This document shows positions 44,981-54,677 of a stretch of DNA of 64,000 nt, piece by piece (position 1 is the first letter of the stretch; each line of letters starts with the position of its first letter). The notes under the pieces were generated by a model that was given only the letters and a program-made list of their open reading frames with translations, did no database searches and had not been told where the DNA came from. The stretch comes from Streptomyces sp. MNU76 (lineage in GTDB: Bacteria > Actinomycetota > Actinomycetes > Streptomycetales > Streptomycetaceae). The stretch is from positions 186,001 through 250,000 of the forward strand of contig NZ_JAJKLK010000024.1 in the NCBI RefSeq assembly GCF_020982545.1, read 5' to 3'. Made by a program: the position numbers and the translations under genes.

Positions 44981-45877
44981 ATGACCACCGAATTCACCAC
45001 CCGCGTCACGGAGGCCGTCGTCGCCAGCCTCGACGGCACGGCCGATCCGCGCCTGCGCGAGCTGCTGACCGCCCTCACCCGGCACCTGCACGCCTTCGTC
45101 CGCGAGACCGAACCCACGACGGCGGAGTGGGAACGGGCGATCGCCTTCCTCACGGCGACCGGGCAGGCCTGCACGGACACCCGGCAGGAGTTCGTCCTCC
45201 TGTCGGACGTCCTCGGCGTCTCGATGCTCGTCGAGACGATCAACAGCGACGAGCGCGGCGGCGCGACGGAGTCGACGGTCCTCGGCCCGTTCCACATGAC
45301 CGAGTCCCCGGTCCGGGAACTCGGCGCCGACATCGACCTGGTCGGCGGCGGCGAACCGTGCGTGATCAGCGGCCGCGTGCTGTCCGGCGACGGCACCCCG
45401 CTGCCCGGCGCGACCCTCGACGTCTGGCAGGCGAACGCCGAGGGCTACTACGACGTCCAGCAGCCCGACGTCCAGCCGGCGGGCAACGGCCGCGGACTGT
45501 TCACGGCGGACGACGAGGGCCGCTTCTGGTTCCGCACCTGTGTGCCGAGCCCGTATCCCATCCCCACGGACGGCCCGGTCGGCGACCTCCTCCGGGCGAC
45601 GGCCCGGCCCTCCTACCGCCCGGCGCACATCCACTTCATCGCCTCGGCCGAGGGACACACCCCCGTCACCACACACATCTTCGTGGCCGGCAGCGACCAC
45701 CTCGACACCGACGCGGTCTTCGCGGTCAAGGAGAGCCTCGTCCAGGACTTCAAGAAGACCGACGACCCGTCGCTGGCACGGCGGTTCGACATCCCGAACC
45801 CGTTCCGCCACGCACGCTTCGACCTCGTGCTCAACACGTCGGACGCACCGGCCGAACGCCATCGGGAGCGGTCGTGA
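44981..45877 (+). CDS. Intradiol ring-cleavage dioxygenase (hydroxyquinol 1,2-dioxygenase type)
   Basis: A 298-residue intradiol dioxygenase. The N-terminal ~100 residues are the helical linker domain of catechol/hydroxyquinol dioxygenases. The catalytic domain has LDVWQANAEGYYDVQ, SPYPIPTDGP and PAHIHFIAS, which hold the two Tyr and two His iron ligands. It cleaves hydroxyquinol to maleylacetate. It lies 18 bases after the monooxygenase, and its stop overlaps the GTG of the reductase. Confidence 0.92.
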   Translation: MTTEFTTRVTEAVVASLDGTADPRLRELLTALTRHLHAFVRETEPTTAEWERAIAFLTATGQACTDTRQEFVLLSDVLGVSMLVETINSDERGGATESTVLGPFHMTESPVRELGADIDLVGGGEPCVISGRVLSGDGTPLPGATLDVWQANAEGYYDVQQPDVQPAGNGRGLFTADDEGRFWFRTCVPSPYPIPTDGPVGDLLRATARPSYRPAHIHFIASAEGHTPVTTHIFVAGSDHLDTDAVFAVKESLVQDFKKTDDPSLARRFDIPNPFRHARFDLVLNTSDAPAERHRERS

Positions 45878-46950
45878 CGGCGATGGACTTCGTGTACGAG
45901 GCCCAGCCGGTCCGGGTCGTGATGCGCCCCGGCGCATCGGTGACGGCGGTACCGGGGGAGGCCGAACGGCTCGGTCTGCGCGCCCTGTTGGTGGTCTGCG
46001 GCCCGAGGGGCGCCGAGACCGCGGGGGCTGTCGCGCGGGCGCTCGGTGACGCGTGCGCCGGGGTGTTCGCGCGGGCTCGCCAGCACGTACCCGTGGAGGT
46101 GGCCGACGAGGCGGTCCGGGCGGCGCGGGACGCGGGCGCGGACGGCCTCGTGGCGGTCGGCGGCGGCTCGGCGATCGGACTGGGCAAGGCGATCGCGCTG
46201 CGCACCGAACTCCCGCTGATCGCCGTACCGTCGACGTACTCCGGCTCGGAGATGACCCCGGTCTGGGGCCTGACCGAGCACGGCGCCAAACGCACCGGCC
46301 GCGCCCCGTCGGTCCTGCCGCGCAGCGTCGTCTACGACCCCCAACTCACCCTCACCCTCCCGGTGCCCCTCTCCGTGACCAGCGGCATCAACGCCCTCGC
46401 CCACGCCGCCGAAGCCCTGTACGCGCCGGACGCCTCGCCGCTGGTGTCGCTGACGGCGGAGGAGGGCGCCCGGGCCATGGCGGGCGCGCTCCCCGGCGTG
46501 GCGTCCGACCCCGGGGACCTGGAGGCGCGCGGCCGCGCCCTCTACGGCGCCTGGCTCTGCGGCACCGCGCTGGGCGCGACCACGATGGGCCTGCACCACA
46601 AGCTGTGCCACGTCCTCGGCGGCACCTTCGGCCTCCCGCACGCCGAGACCCACACGGTCGTCCTCCCGTACGTCCTCGCCCACAACGCCCCGGCGGCCCC
46701 CGAAGCCATGACGGCCCTCGCCCGGGCGCTGTCCACCGACAACGCCGCCGAAGCCCTCCGGGACCTCGCCGGCAGCCTCGGGGCCCCCCGCTCGCTCGCC
46801 GAACTCGGTCTTCACCAGGCCGACTTGGCGACGGCCGCAGCCCAGGTGACGAGCCAGGCGTACCCCAACCCACGCCGGACCTCCATGGCGGAAGCCCTGG
46901 AAATCCTGAGAGCGGCGTACACCGGCGACCGCCCTCAGGCTTGGTCCTGA
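45874..46950 (+). CDS. Maleylacetate reductase
   Basis: A 358-residue iron-type alcohol dehydrogenase homologue of the maleylacetate reductase group. It has GGGSAIGLGKAIAL, PSTYSGSEMTPVWG, NALAHAAEALY, HHKLCHVLGG and HAETHTVV. It reduces maleylacetate to 3-oxoadipate and so completes the lower hydroxyquinol route. GTG 45874 overlaps the dioxygenase stop (GTGA). A short run of degenerate ACGCCCGACGCAC repeats follows the gene. Confidence 0.92.
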   Translation: MTAMDFVYEAQPVRVVMRPGASVTAVPGEAERLGLRALLVVCGPRGAETAGAVARALGDACAGVFARARQHVPVEVADEAVRAARDAGADGLVAVGGGSAIGLGKAIALRTELPLIAVPSTYSGSEMTPVWGLTEHGAKRTGRAPSVLPRSVVYDPQLTLTLPVPLSVTSGINALAHAAEALYAPDASPLVSLTAEEGARAMAGALPGVASDPGDLEARGRALYGAWLCGTALGATTMGLHHKLCHVLGGTFGLPHAETHTVVLPYVLAHNAPAAPEAMTALARALSTDNAAEALRDLAGSLGAPRSLAELGLHQADLATAAAQVTSQAYPNPRRTSMAEALEILRAAYTGDRPQAWS

Positions 46951-47056
46951 CCACGCCCCGCCCAGCGCCCGACGCACGCACAACTGACGCCCGACGCACA
47001 CACGCCCGACGCACGCACGACTGACGGCCGACGACGAGACTCGAAAGGTGAACACC

Positions 47057-47968
47057 ATGCCCCTCGGACTGCTCCGGCGGCGACGCGGAAATGCCCCCGG
47101 AGGCGCCGCGGGCGCCCCGTTCCCGGTGCCGGACGGCGCGGGTGTCGTCCTCCGTGAGGTGCTGGACCCCGTGAACCAGCCCATGGCCGCGGCGGACGTG
47201 ACGGTGACGGAACTGCGCAGCCACCGCGTGGCGGCACGCGGCGCGACCGACCCGTACGGCTTCTTCGCGGCCGTTCTCCCGCTGGGCACCTACAGCGTGC
47301 TGATCATGGCCGAGGGGCTGGAACCGCACCGGGAGACGGTCGAGGTCAGCGCGGACACCGGTGTCTCCCGGGAACGGGTGTGGCTCCAGTCGGCCCGCGC
47401 GCTCGAACTCCCGCCGCCCGGAACCTGGCTCTTCGACCCGCCGCACACCGCGATCCGCTTCATCGCCAAGCACGTCGGCATGGCCCATGTGCACGGTCGC
47501 TTCGAACGCTTCGAGGGCGGCCTCGTGGTCGACCAGGACATGACGCGGTCACGCGTCCACGTCCGCATCGACGCGTCCAGCATCAACACCGGCAACAACA
47601 CCCGTGACACGCACCTGCGTTCAGCGGACTTCCTCGACGTCGAACGCTTCCCGTACATCGACTTCAGCAGCACCCGCTTCGCCTACCGCGGCGGCAGCAA
47701 GTGGACCCTCCAGGGCAGCCTCACCATGCACGGCGTCAGCCGCTCCGTCGCCCTCGACACCACCTACCTCGGCACCGTCAACGGCGGCTACGGCGAGGAA
47801 CTCCGCTGCGCCGCCCTCGCCAGGTCCGAACTCCACCGCGAGGACTACACCCTGAACTGGCGCTCCATGCTCGCCCGAGGCATAGCGGTCGTGGGCCCCA
47901 CCATCCAACTCGAACTGGACGTCCAGGCGATGTACCGCACCCACGACACACCTACGCCGCCGGAGTAG
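47057..47968 (+). CDS. YceI-domain protein with an N-terminal carboxypeptidase-regulatory-like domain
   Basis: A 303-residue protein. Residues ~20-115 form a beta-sandwich of the transthyretin/carboxypeptidase-regulatory type (VLDPVNQPMAAADVTVTEL, GTYSVLIMAEG). Residues ~120-300 are a YceI lipocalin-like domain (WLFDPPHTAIRFIAKHVGM, HLRSADFLDVERFPYIDF). YceI proteins bind isoprenoid or amphiphilic ligands. No signal peptide is visible. ATG 47057 fits the GAAAGG site; GTG 47048 is in frame but too close. Downstream 47969-48256 (288 bases) holds no supported gene. Confidence 0.85.
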   Translation: MPLGLLRRRRGNAPGGAAGAPFPVPDGAGVVLREVLDPVNQPMAAADVTVTELRSHRVAARGATDPYGFFAAVLPLGTYSVLIMAEGLEPHRETVEVSADTGVSRERVWLQSARALELPPPGTWLFDPPHTAIRFIAKHVGMAHVHGRFERFEGGLVVDQDMTRSRVHVRIDASSINTGNNTRDTHLRSADFLDVERFPYIDFSSTRFAYRGGSKWTLQGSLTMHGVSRSVALDTTYLGTVNGGYGEELRCAALARSELHREDYTLNWRSMLARGIAVVGPTIQLELDVQAMYRTHDTPTPPE

Positions 47969-48256
47969 GGCGCCCCGGGGCGCGGTCGTCGGGCGTTCAC
48001 TCGGTGGTCGCCCGTATGTCTGAGAGCGGCGGGTGCAGGGTGGGACCACGCTCTTCGCCCACCGGTGCGCCGCCGTCAGCGGCTTCCGCAATCCGTCCGT
48101 GTGCTGCGCCGACCTGGCCGCGCTGATCCTGCACATCCGGGACCGGGTCCGAGTCGATCTCGCCGGGACGACACGGGGTCTGCCCGAACTCGGCGTCAGG
48201 GGTACGTAGGGTAGGGTTTACCTGCGCGTTCACACGGAACACCGTGCCGAGCGCGA

Positions 48257-48330
<74 letters not shown>

Positions 48331-48539
48331 CTTGTGAAGCAGCAGGTCAGAGGTCATCTCCGATGGATCGGAGGTGGCCTCTTCGCCGTTTCCGGGGACC
48401 AGAGCTGATGGACCGAAGCTGATTACGCGCGGGCATATGTGCTTGATATTCCCTTATGTCCTCTTTAGTGTTCGCCCGGGAGGGAGACGTTGCGAGGTCC
48501 CCGTCCCGTGCCACAGTCCGGAAGCGAGGTGTGGAGCGC

Positions 48540-49868
48540 GTGCACGCGAGGTACGGCTGTCGGCCCGTTCCGGGGCGGAAGGGCCGCAAGGGCCCCGAGG
48601 GATGCCGCGGACGGACGCGATGGCTGCGGGCGTTCGCCGTACTGCCGTTGCTGGCGTCGGTGCTCGCCGCCTGCGGCGGTGACGAGGGCTCCGGCAGGCC
48701 CACCCTCGACTGGTACAACTTCCCGGACGACTCCGGTGCGCTCCAGAAGGCGGCCGACCGGTGCAGCCAGGCGTCGGGCGGCCGCTACAGGATCAGCTAC
48801 CACAAGCTCCCGCGTGCCGCGGACGGTCAGCGCCAGCAGCTCGTCCGCAGACTCGCCGCCGAGGACGACTCGCTCGACATCCTGGGCCTGGACGTCACCT
48901 GGGCCGCGGAGTTCGCCGAGGCACGCTGGATCCGGGAGTGGACGGGGGCGGCGAAGCGGCAGGCCGTGGAGGGCACCCTGCGCGTACCGCTGCAGACCTC
49001 GACGTGGAAGGGCAAGCTGTACGCCGTCCCGTACAACACCAACACCCAACTCCTGTGGTATCGCAAGGATCTGGTGCCCACCCCACCCAGGACCTGGGCC
49101 GAGATGCTCGACATGGCCGAGGTCCTCGCCAGGCAGGGCAAACCGCACTTCGTGGAGATCCAGGGCGCCCAGTACGAGGGGCTGACCGTCTGGTTCAACA
49201 CCCTGATCAACAGTGCGGGCGGCTCCATCCTCAACGCGAGCGCGACCGAGCCCTCGCTCGGTCCTCCCGCCGTGCGCGCCGCCGGGATCATGCGCGATCT
49301 GGCGAAGTCCCCGGCCGCGGACCCTTCCCTGCCCAACCAGATGGAGGACCAGAACCGCCTCGCCATGGAGTCGGGGACGGCCGCGTTCGAGCTCAACTAC
49401 CCGTTCGTCTATCCGTCGATGAAGGCGAACAACCCCGAGCTGTTCAAGAACTTCCGCTGGGCGCCGTACCCCAGGGTCGACGCCGGCCGCCCGGCCCGGC
49501 CCACCATCGGCGGCATCGACCTGGCCGTGAGCGCCTACTCGCGCCACCCCGACCTGGCCTTCGAGGCGGCGCTGTGCCTGCGCAACCGGGAGAACCAGCT
49601 CGCCGCCGCGCTCGAGGGCGGTCTGCCGCCCACCTTGCGAGCCCTGTACGACGAGCCCGCGTTCATGAAGGAGTACCCCTTCTCCAAGGACGTGCTGGCC
49701 GCACTGGAGTCGGCGAGCGTGCGCCCGATCACTCCGGTCTACCAGAACGTGTCGATCGCGGTCTCCCACACCTTGTCGCCGCCGTCCGGGATCGAACCGG
49801 AGAGCTCCGTCGACACCATCGGGGAGCAGATCGACGATGCCCTGCGATCCGAGGGTGTGATCCCGTGA
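48540..49868 (+). CDS. Sugar-binding lipoprotein of an ABC importer (LpqY-like)
   Basis: A 442-residue extracellular solute-binding protein. After an unusually long basic N-terminus, the hydrophobic segment ends in lipobox LAAC with Cys45 as the lipid site. The mature part has the family 1 features LDILGLDVTWAAEFA, VPYNTNTQLLWYRKDL and TIGGIDLAVSAYS. It is followed by two permeases and an ATPase in the order seen in LpqY-SugABC trehalose importers; trehalose or a related disaccharide is the likely ligand. GTG 48540 is the best in-frame start near a GAGG site, but the start is uncertain. Confidence 0.88.
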   Translation: MHARYGCRPVPGRKGRKGPEGCRGRTRWLRAFAVLPLLASVLAACGGDEGSGRPTLDWYNFPDDSGALQKAADRCSQASGGRYRISYHKLPRAADGQRQQLVRRLAAEDDSLDILGLDVTWAAEFAEARWIREWTGAAKRQAVEGTLRVPLQTSTWKGKLYAVPYNTNTQLLWYRKDLVPTPPRTWAEMLDMAEVLARQGKPHFVEIQGAQYEGLTVWFNTLINSAGGSILNASATEPSLGPPAVRAAGIMRDLAKSPAADPSLPNQMEDQNRLAMESGTAAFELNYPFVYPSMKANNPELFKNFRWAPYPRVDAGRPARPTIGGIDLAVSAYSRHPDLAFEAALCLRNRENQLAAALEGGLPPTLRALYDEPAFMKEYPFSKDVLAALESASVRPITPVYQNVSIAVSHTLSPPSGIEPESSVDTIGEQIDDALRSEGVIP

Positions 49869-49938
49869 ACCACTGCCCACCGCACCACTCCGCCGGCCCG
49901 CGCCGCACCGCGCGGGCGTCGTCCCCGGGCGGCCGGAC

Positions 49939-50898
49939 ATGAGCACGCGGGCGCGACCCGCCGGAGCACCGACGCCCCCCGGGGCGGAGACGGGGCGGGT
50001 GAAGGCGGGCCGGGCGGCGCTCTCGGCGGGTGCCAGACAGGAGCGGCGGCTCGGCTGGCTGCTCTGCGCGCCCGCGGTCGTCGTCATGACCGCGGTGACC
50101 GCCTACCCCATCGGGTACGCCGTCTATCTGTCCCTCCAGCGGTACGACCTGCGCTTTCCCGGACGGGCGGAGTTCGTGGGCCTGGACAACTACGCGGCGG
50201 TGCTCTCCTCGCCGTTCTGGTGGGACGCCTTCTGGGTCACGCTGTTCATCACCGCCGTGTCGGTGGCGATCGAACTGGTCCTCGGAATGGGACTCGCCCT
50301 GGTGATGCACCGCACGATCTTCTGGCGCGGCGCCGTCCGCACGGCGGTCCTCGTCCCGTACGGGATCGTCACCGTGGTCGCCGCCTTCTCCTGGCAGTAC
50401 GCCTGGACCCCGGAACTCGGGTATCTCGCCGAGCTGTTGCCCAGCGGAGAGGCTCCGCTGACCGAACAGTGGCCCGCCCTCTGGCTGATCATCCTCGCCG
50501 AGGTGTGGAAGACGACGCCCTTCATGGCCCTGCTGCTGCTCGCGGGCCTCGCTCTGGTCCCCGAGGAGACCCTGAAGGCGGCCATGGTGGACGGGGCCAC
50601 CGCCTGGCAGCGGTTCACCAAGGTGATGCTGCCACTGATGAAGCCGGCGATCCTGGTGGCGCTGCTCTTCCGCACACTGGACGCGTTCCGGATCTTCGAC
50701 AACATCTACATCCTGACCGCGGGCGCCCAGGGGACCGGGTCCCTGTCGATCCTCGGGTACGACAACCTGTTCACCGCGCTGAACCTGGGCATCGGGTCGG
50801 CGATCTCCGTCCTCATCTTCATCTGCGTCGGGATCATCGCCTTCGCCTTCGTCAAGATGTTCGGCACCGCGGCCCCGGGCTCGGAGGTGCGGAACTGA
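49939..50898 (+). CDS. Sugar ABC transporter permease (SugA/MalF-like)
   Basis: A 319-residue membrane protein with six hydrophobic segments. It has the cytoplasmic EAA loop (TLKAAMVDGATAWQRFTKV) that docks the ATPase. A ~35-residue polar, basic N-terminus comes before the first helix (WLLCAPAVVVMTAVTAYP). Its stop overlaps the start of the second permease (TGATG). Confidence 0.92.
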   Translation: MSTRARPAGAPTPPGAETGRVKAGRAALSAGARQERRLGWLLCAPAVVVMTAVTAYPIGYAVYLSLQRYDLRFPGRAEFVGLDNYAAVLSSPFWWDAFWVTLFITAVSVAIELVLGMGLALVMHRTIFWRGAVRTAVLVPYGIVTVVAAFSWQYAWTPELGYLAELLPSGEAPLTEQWPALWLIILAEVWKTTPFMALLLLAGLALVPEETLKAAMVDGATAWQRFTKVMLPLMKPAILVALLFRTLDAFRIFDNIYILTAGAQGTGSLSILGYDNLFTALNLGIGSAISVLIFICVGIIAFAFVKMFGTAAPGSEVRN

Positions 50899-51731
50899 TG
50901 GCCGAGGCGGGAAAGACGCATGCCGCCCGATGGGGTGTCATCAACCTGGTGGTGGTCCTGTATGCCCTGTTCCCGGTGTGGTGGATCGCCGCGCTGTCGT
51001 TCAAGGACCCCGCCACCCTCACGGACGGCGACTACATCCCCAGGGACTGGACCCTGGAGAACTACCGCGGCATCTTCGAGACCTCCGAGTTCACCCGTGC
51101 GCTGATCAACTCGATCGGCATCGCCCTGATCGCCACGGTGATCGCGGTGGCGCTCGGCACCATGGCGGCCTACGCGGTGGCCCGGCTGCGCTTCCCCGGC
51201 AAGCGGGTGCTCATCGGTATGTCCCTGCTGATCGCCATGTTCCCGCCGATCTCCCTGGTGTCACCGCTGTTCAACATCGAACGGATCATCGGGATCTTCG
51301 ACACCTGGATCGGGCTGATCATCCCGTACATGACCTTCTCCCTGCCGCTGGCGATCTACACCCTGTCGGCGTTCTTCCGGGAGATCCCCTGGGATCTGGA
51401 GAAGGCCGCCAAGGTCGACGGGGCGACGCCCGCGCAGGCGTTCCGGATGGTCATCGTGCCGCTGGCCGCGCCGGGCGTGTTCACCACGGCCATTCTCGTG
51501 TTCATCTTCTGCTGGAACGACTTCCTGTTCGCGATCTCCCTGACGTCCACCGAGTCCGCGCGCACCGTACCGGCCGCGATCGCGTTCTTCACCGGAAGCT
51601 CCCAGTTCCAGCAGCCCACAGGCTCGATCGCCGCCGCCGCTGTGGTCATCACCATCCCGATCATCGTTTTCGTCCTGTTCTTCCAGCGGCGGATCGTCGC
51701 CGGACTGACCTCCGGGGCAGTCAAGGGGTGA
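50898..51731 (+). CDS. Sugar ABC transporter permease (SugB/MalG-like)
   Basis: A 277-residue membrane protein with six helices and the EAA loop (DLEKAAKVDGATPAQAFRMV). It starts at ATG 50898, one base shared with the previous stop. It pairs with the upstream permease to form the channel. Confidence 0.92.
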   Translation: MAEAGKTHAARWGVINLVVVLYALFPVWWIAALSFKDPATLTDGDYIPRDWTLENYRGIFETSEFTRALINSIGIALIATVIAVALGTMAAYAVARLRFPGKRVLIGMSLLIAMFPPISLVSPLFNIERIIGIFDTWIGLIIPYMTFSLPLAIYTLSAFFREIPWDLEKAAKVDGATPAQAFRMVIVPLAAPGVFTTAILVFIFCWNDFLFAISLTSTESARTVPAAIAFFTGSSQFQQPTGSIAAAAVVITIPIIVFVLFFQRRIVAGLTSGAVKG

Positions 51732-51827
51732 ACGGGAAGACCGCGGCGGACGGGCCCGGTCCGGGACACCGGACACCGGACGGCGGTACTCGGACCCGGA
51801 AGGCATGAAGGCAAGGAGGCACCATCC

Positions 51828-53021
51828 ATGGCCGAGATCATCCTCGAGGGAGTCACCAAGCGTTTTCCCGACGGGGCCGTCGCCGTGCGGGACGTGGACC
51901 TCGAGATCGCCGACGGCGAGTTCGTGATCCTGGTCGGTCCGTCGGGATGCGGCAAGTCCACCACCCTGAACATGATCGCCGGACTTGAGGACATCACCGA
52001 AGGCACCCTGCGCATCGGCGACCGAGTCGTCAACGACCTCGCCCCCAAGGAACGCGACGTCGCCATGGTGTTCCAGAGCTATGCCCTGTACCCGCACATG
52101 AACGTCCGGGAGAACATGGGCTTCCCGTTGCGTCTGGCCAAGGTGGACAAGGACACCGTCGCCGCCAAGGTGACGGAGGCCGCCCGCATCCTCGACCTCA
52201 CCGATCACCTGGAACGCAAACCCGCCAACCTCTCGGGCGGACAGCGCCAGCGGGTGGCCATGGGCCGGGCCATCGTCCGTGATCCCAAGGCATTCCTGAT
52301 GGACGAGCCACTGTCCAACCTGGACGCCAAACTCCGGGTACAGATGCGCACTCAGATCTCCCGGCTGCAGCGGCGCCTCGGCACGACCACCGTGTACGTC
52401 ACCCACGACCAGACCGAGGCGATGACGCTCGGCGACCGCGTCGTGGTCATGCGGCAGGGACTGGTCCAGCAGATCGGCACGCCCGCCGACCTGTACGACC
52501 TGCCGCGCAACATCTTCGTCGCGGGCTTCATCGGCTCCCCGGCGATGAACTTCCTGAACGCCACCCTGGAGGGCGGTGCCCTGCGCTCGTCCCTGGGCGA
52601 CCTGACCCTCGACGACCGGACGAGGCAGGCGCTGGAACGTCAGGACGCGCCCCGCGAGGTCATCGTCGGGCTGCGGCCGGAGGCATTCGAGGACGTGGCC
52701 CTGTCACATGGCCAGGACCGGACGGGGCCGGTCTTCACCGCCACCGTGGAGGTGATGGAGTCACTGGGCTCCGATGCGTACGTCTACTTCAGCGCGGAGG
52801 GCGGCCCCGCGACGACCACCGAACTGGAGGAGCTCGCCAAGGACTCGGGGCTGCGCGACACCGGCGCCGACACACAGAACATCGTGGCCCGACTGGACGC
52901 CGCCACGCGTGCCCGCGAGGGCGAACCGCTGGAGCTGCGGGTCGACATGGCCAAGGCTCATGTGTTCGACCCGGCGACCGGAGCGAACCTCACGCATCCG
53001 ATGAGGGAGAGCGCGGACTGA
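51828..53021 (+). CDS. Sugar ABC transporter ATP-binding protein (SugC/MsiK-like)
   Basis: A 397-residue ATPase with Walker A GPSGCGKST, Q-loop FQSYALYPHM, signature LSGGQRQRVAMGRA, Walker B AFLMDEPLSNLD and H-loop VYVTHDQTEAMT. A C-terminal regulatory TOBE-like domain follows from ~residue 240. A dedicated ATPase is notable because many Streptomyces sugar importers lack one and share MsiK. ATG 51828 has the site AAGGAGG. Confidence 0.94.
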   Translation: MAEIILEGVTKRFPDGAVAVRDVDLEIADGEFVILVGPSGCGKSTTLNMIAGLEDITEGTLRIGDRVVNDLAPKERDVAMVFQSYALYPHMNVRENMGFPLRLAKVDKDTVAAKVTEAARILDLTDHLERKPANLSGGQRQRVAMGRAIVRDPKAFLMDEPLSNLDAKLRVQMRTQISRLQRRLGTTTVYVTHDQTEAMTLGDRVVVMRQGLVQQIGTPADLYDLPRNIFVAGFIGSPAMNFLNATLEGGALRSSLGDLTLDDRTRQALERQDAPREVIVGLRPEAFEDVALSHGQDRTGPVFTATVEVMESLGSDAYVYFSAEGGPATTTELEELAKDSGLRDTGADTQNIVARLDAATRAREGEPLELRVDMAKAHVFDPATGANLTHPMRESAD

Positions 53022-53061
53022 CGACGCGGAAGGCGGAAGACGGCGCGCGGCGGCAGGCCCG

Positions 53062-53090
53062 AAGCCGTACCGGTGCGATGGGTACGGCTT
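53062..53090 (+). terminator. Hairpin after the sugar importer operon
   Basis: A 10-bp stem (AAGCCGTACC with GGTACGGCTT), 9-base loop, followed by TCTCC, 41 bases past the ATPase stop. The gene on the other side is convergent, so it may act for both. Confidence 0.75.
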
Positions 53091-53097
53091 TCTCCGT

Positions 53098-54409
53098 TCA
53101 GGCGGAGGGCTCCAAGGCGGAGGGCTTCGAGGAGGGCTCTGCGGAGGGCTTCGAGGAGGAGGACTCGGTGTACGCGCGCTCGCAGTAGGGCCAGTCGCCG
53201 AAGTCGCCCGCGCGTTTCCACAGGCGGTGGGCCGCCTGGATGTTCCACTCCGGTTCCAGGGCCTTGCGCGGGGTGCCGCCGAGTTCGCGCAGCCGGGTGT
53301 CGGAGATCTGGAAGACGCCCCAGTTCCTGGTGCCGTTGGTGTTCGGCAGGATGTGGAGAGGGTCGAGGAAGGACTGGCAGTCGGCGATCGCGACCGCGTG
53401 GTCGGGGTCCTCCGCGAACACCTGCCGGACGCGTTGGCGTACCTTCTTCGGCGACCAACTCCGTATACGCGCCTTCGGGTCGTAGAGCGCCCGCTTCGTC
53501 TCGGTGCCGACCACGCCGTCCGGGTCGAGGCCGTGCAGCACCTGGAACGCGGTGACGCGGCGCAGGGTCTGCGGTCCGAAGGAGCTGTCCACGGAGATGT
53601 CCGCGCCGGCCGCGGCGAGCAGTCGCTGCACCTCTTTGACGCAGGTGTCGTGCTGGCCCATGCCGACCGGTTCCGCGCACGCGGCGGAGAACAGCAGCCG
53701 TCCGTCGTCCGCGTCCTCGGCGGCGTCCTGCTGACGGGTCGCCAGCGTGATCCAGGTCCCGCCGGCCACCAGGAGGAGAAAGCAGAGACCGAGGATCAGC
53801 AGCGCACGTCGGCGCCAGGGGGTGACCGCCACCGCCCCGGCCTGTGCCCCGCCCTCCCGTCCGCCGTAGGCACCGTCCCGGCCGTGGTGGCCGCGCTCCC
53901 GGCCGCCGGAGGTGCGGTCTCGTCCACGGTCGCCACGGCCCCGGCCGTCGACAGCACGGTCCCGGCCGCCGCAGGCCGGTTTCGGCCGCCGCCGTCGACA
54001 CGGGTTCCGCCGTCATCGACCCGGGTTCCGTGACCGCCGTCGGAGCCGGTTCCGTCCCGTCCGGTCTCGTGGCGGGCCGACCCGCTTCCGGAGCCTGCCC
54101 CTCCCCTTCCGCTTTCCCTTCCCCCTCGGCTTCCCTCTCGCCTTCGCCCTCGGCGCGCATCCGGCTCATGTCGGCCACTGCCCAGAGCCGGTGGAGTTCT
54201 CGCAATTCGGTCGGGGAGGCTCCGCAGATCAACGCGAAGCGGTGCACAGGGCCGTAGTCCGGCGGCACGTACGAACCCGAGCAGTAGCGGTGGAGGGAGG
54301 ATCTGCTGCTGCCGGTGCGTTGGGCGAGCGCCTCGTAACTCAGGCCCGACCGCTCCTTCAACGACCGCAGGAACGCCGCGAATCGTTCCGGATCGACGGT
54401 GGCTTTCAC
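53098..54409 (-). CDS. XRE-type HTH / transmembrane / peptidoglycan-binding protein with an apparent frameshift
   Basis: GTG 54409 opens a helix-turn-helix domain (FLRSLKERSGLSYEALAQRTG), then a charged Glu/Gly linker. Near 54000 the frame must shift to continue into a Gly/Arg linker and a transmembrane helix (RALLILGLCFLLLVAGGTW). A peptidoglycan-binding domain follows (SFGPQTLRRVTAFQVLHGL), then a lysozyme-like transglycosylase domain (WGVFQISDTRLRELGG). Unbroken, this would be ~436 residues. The lysozyme-like domain has CQS where the family usually has C-E-S with the catalytic Glu, so it may not cut glycan. The frame break could be an error, a mutation, or two separate genes. Confidence 0.72.
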
Positions 54410-54677
54410 AAGTTCCCCTAGCAGTCGGTCAGTTGGAGATCGGACCCTAGAGCATTTTCACCCCGTGCGCATCTTGTGTTCGCCGTGTGCGTGTTCGGTG
54501 CATGCCTCGCCGATGTCCCACCGGCGTCCCAGAGCCACGGGAAACGCCCAGGCGGCGCGGACGACGGCATCCCGCTCTCCCATGACCTGCGGTTTTCCTT
54601 GCCGCGCCGGCTCCCTCGTCGCCAGAGTCTGCGGTGCTCGCCGGGCACCGGTCCGGTGGCTCGAAGAGAGGACTCCC

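Noticed and set aside
43105..45873. A long upstream extension of the maleylacetate reductase frame
   Set aside because: It only runs through other frames of the monooxygenase and dioxygenase genes; the family N-terminus begins at GTG 45874.
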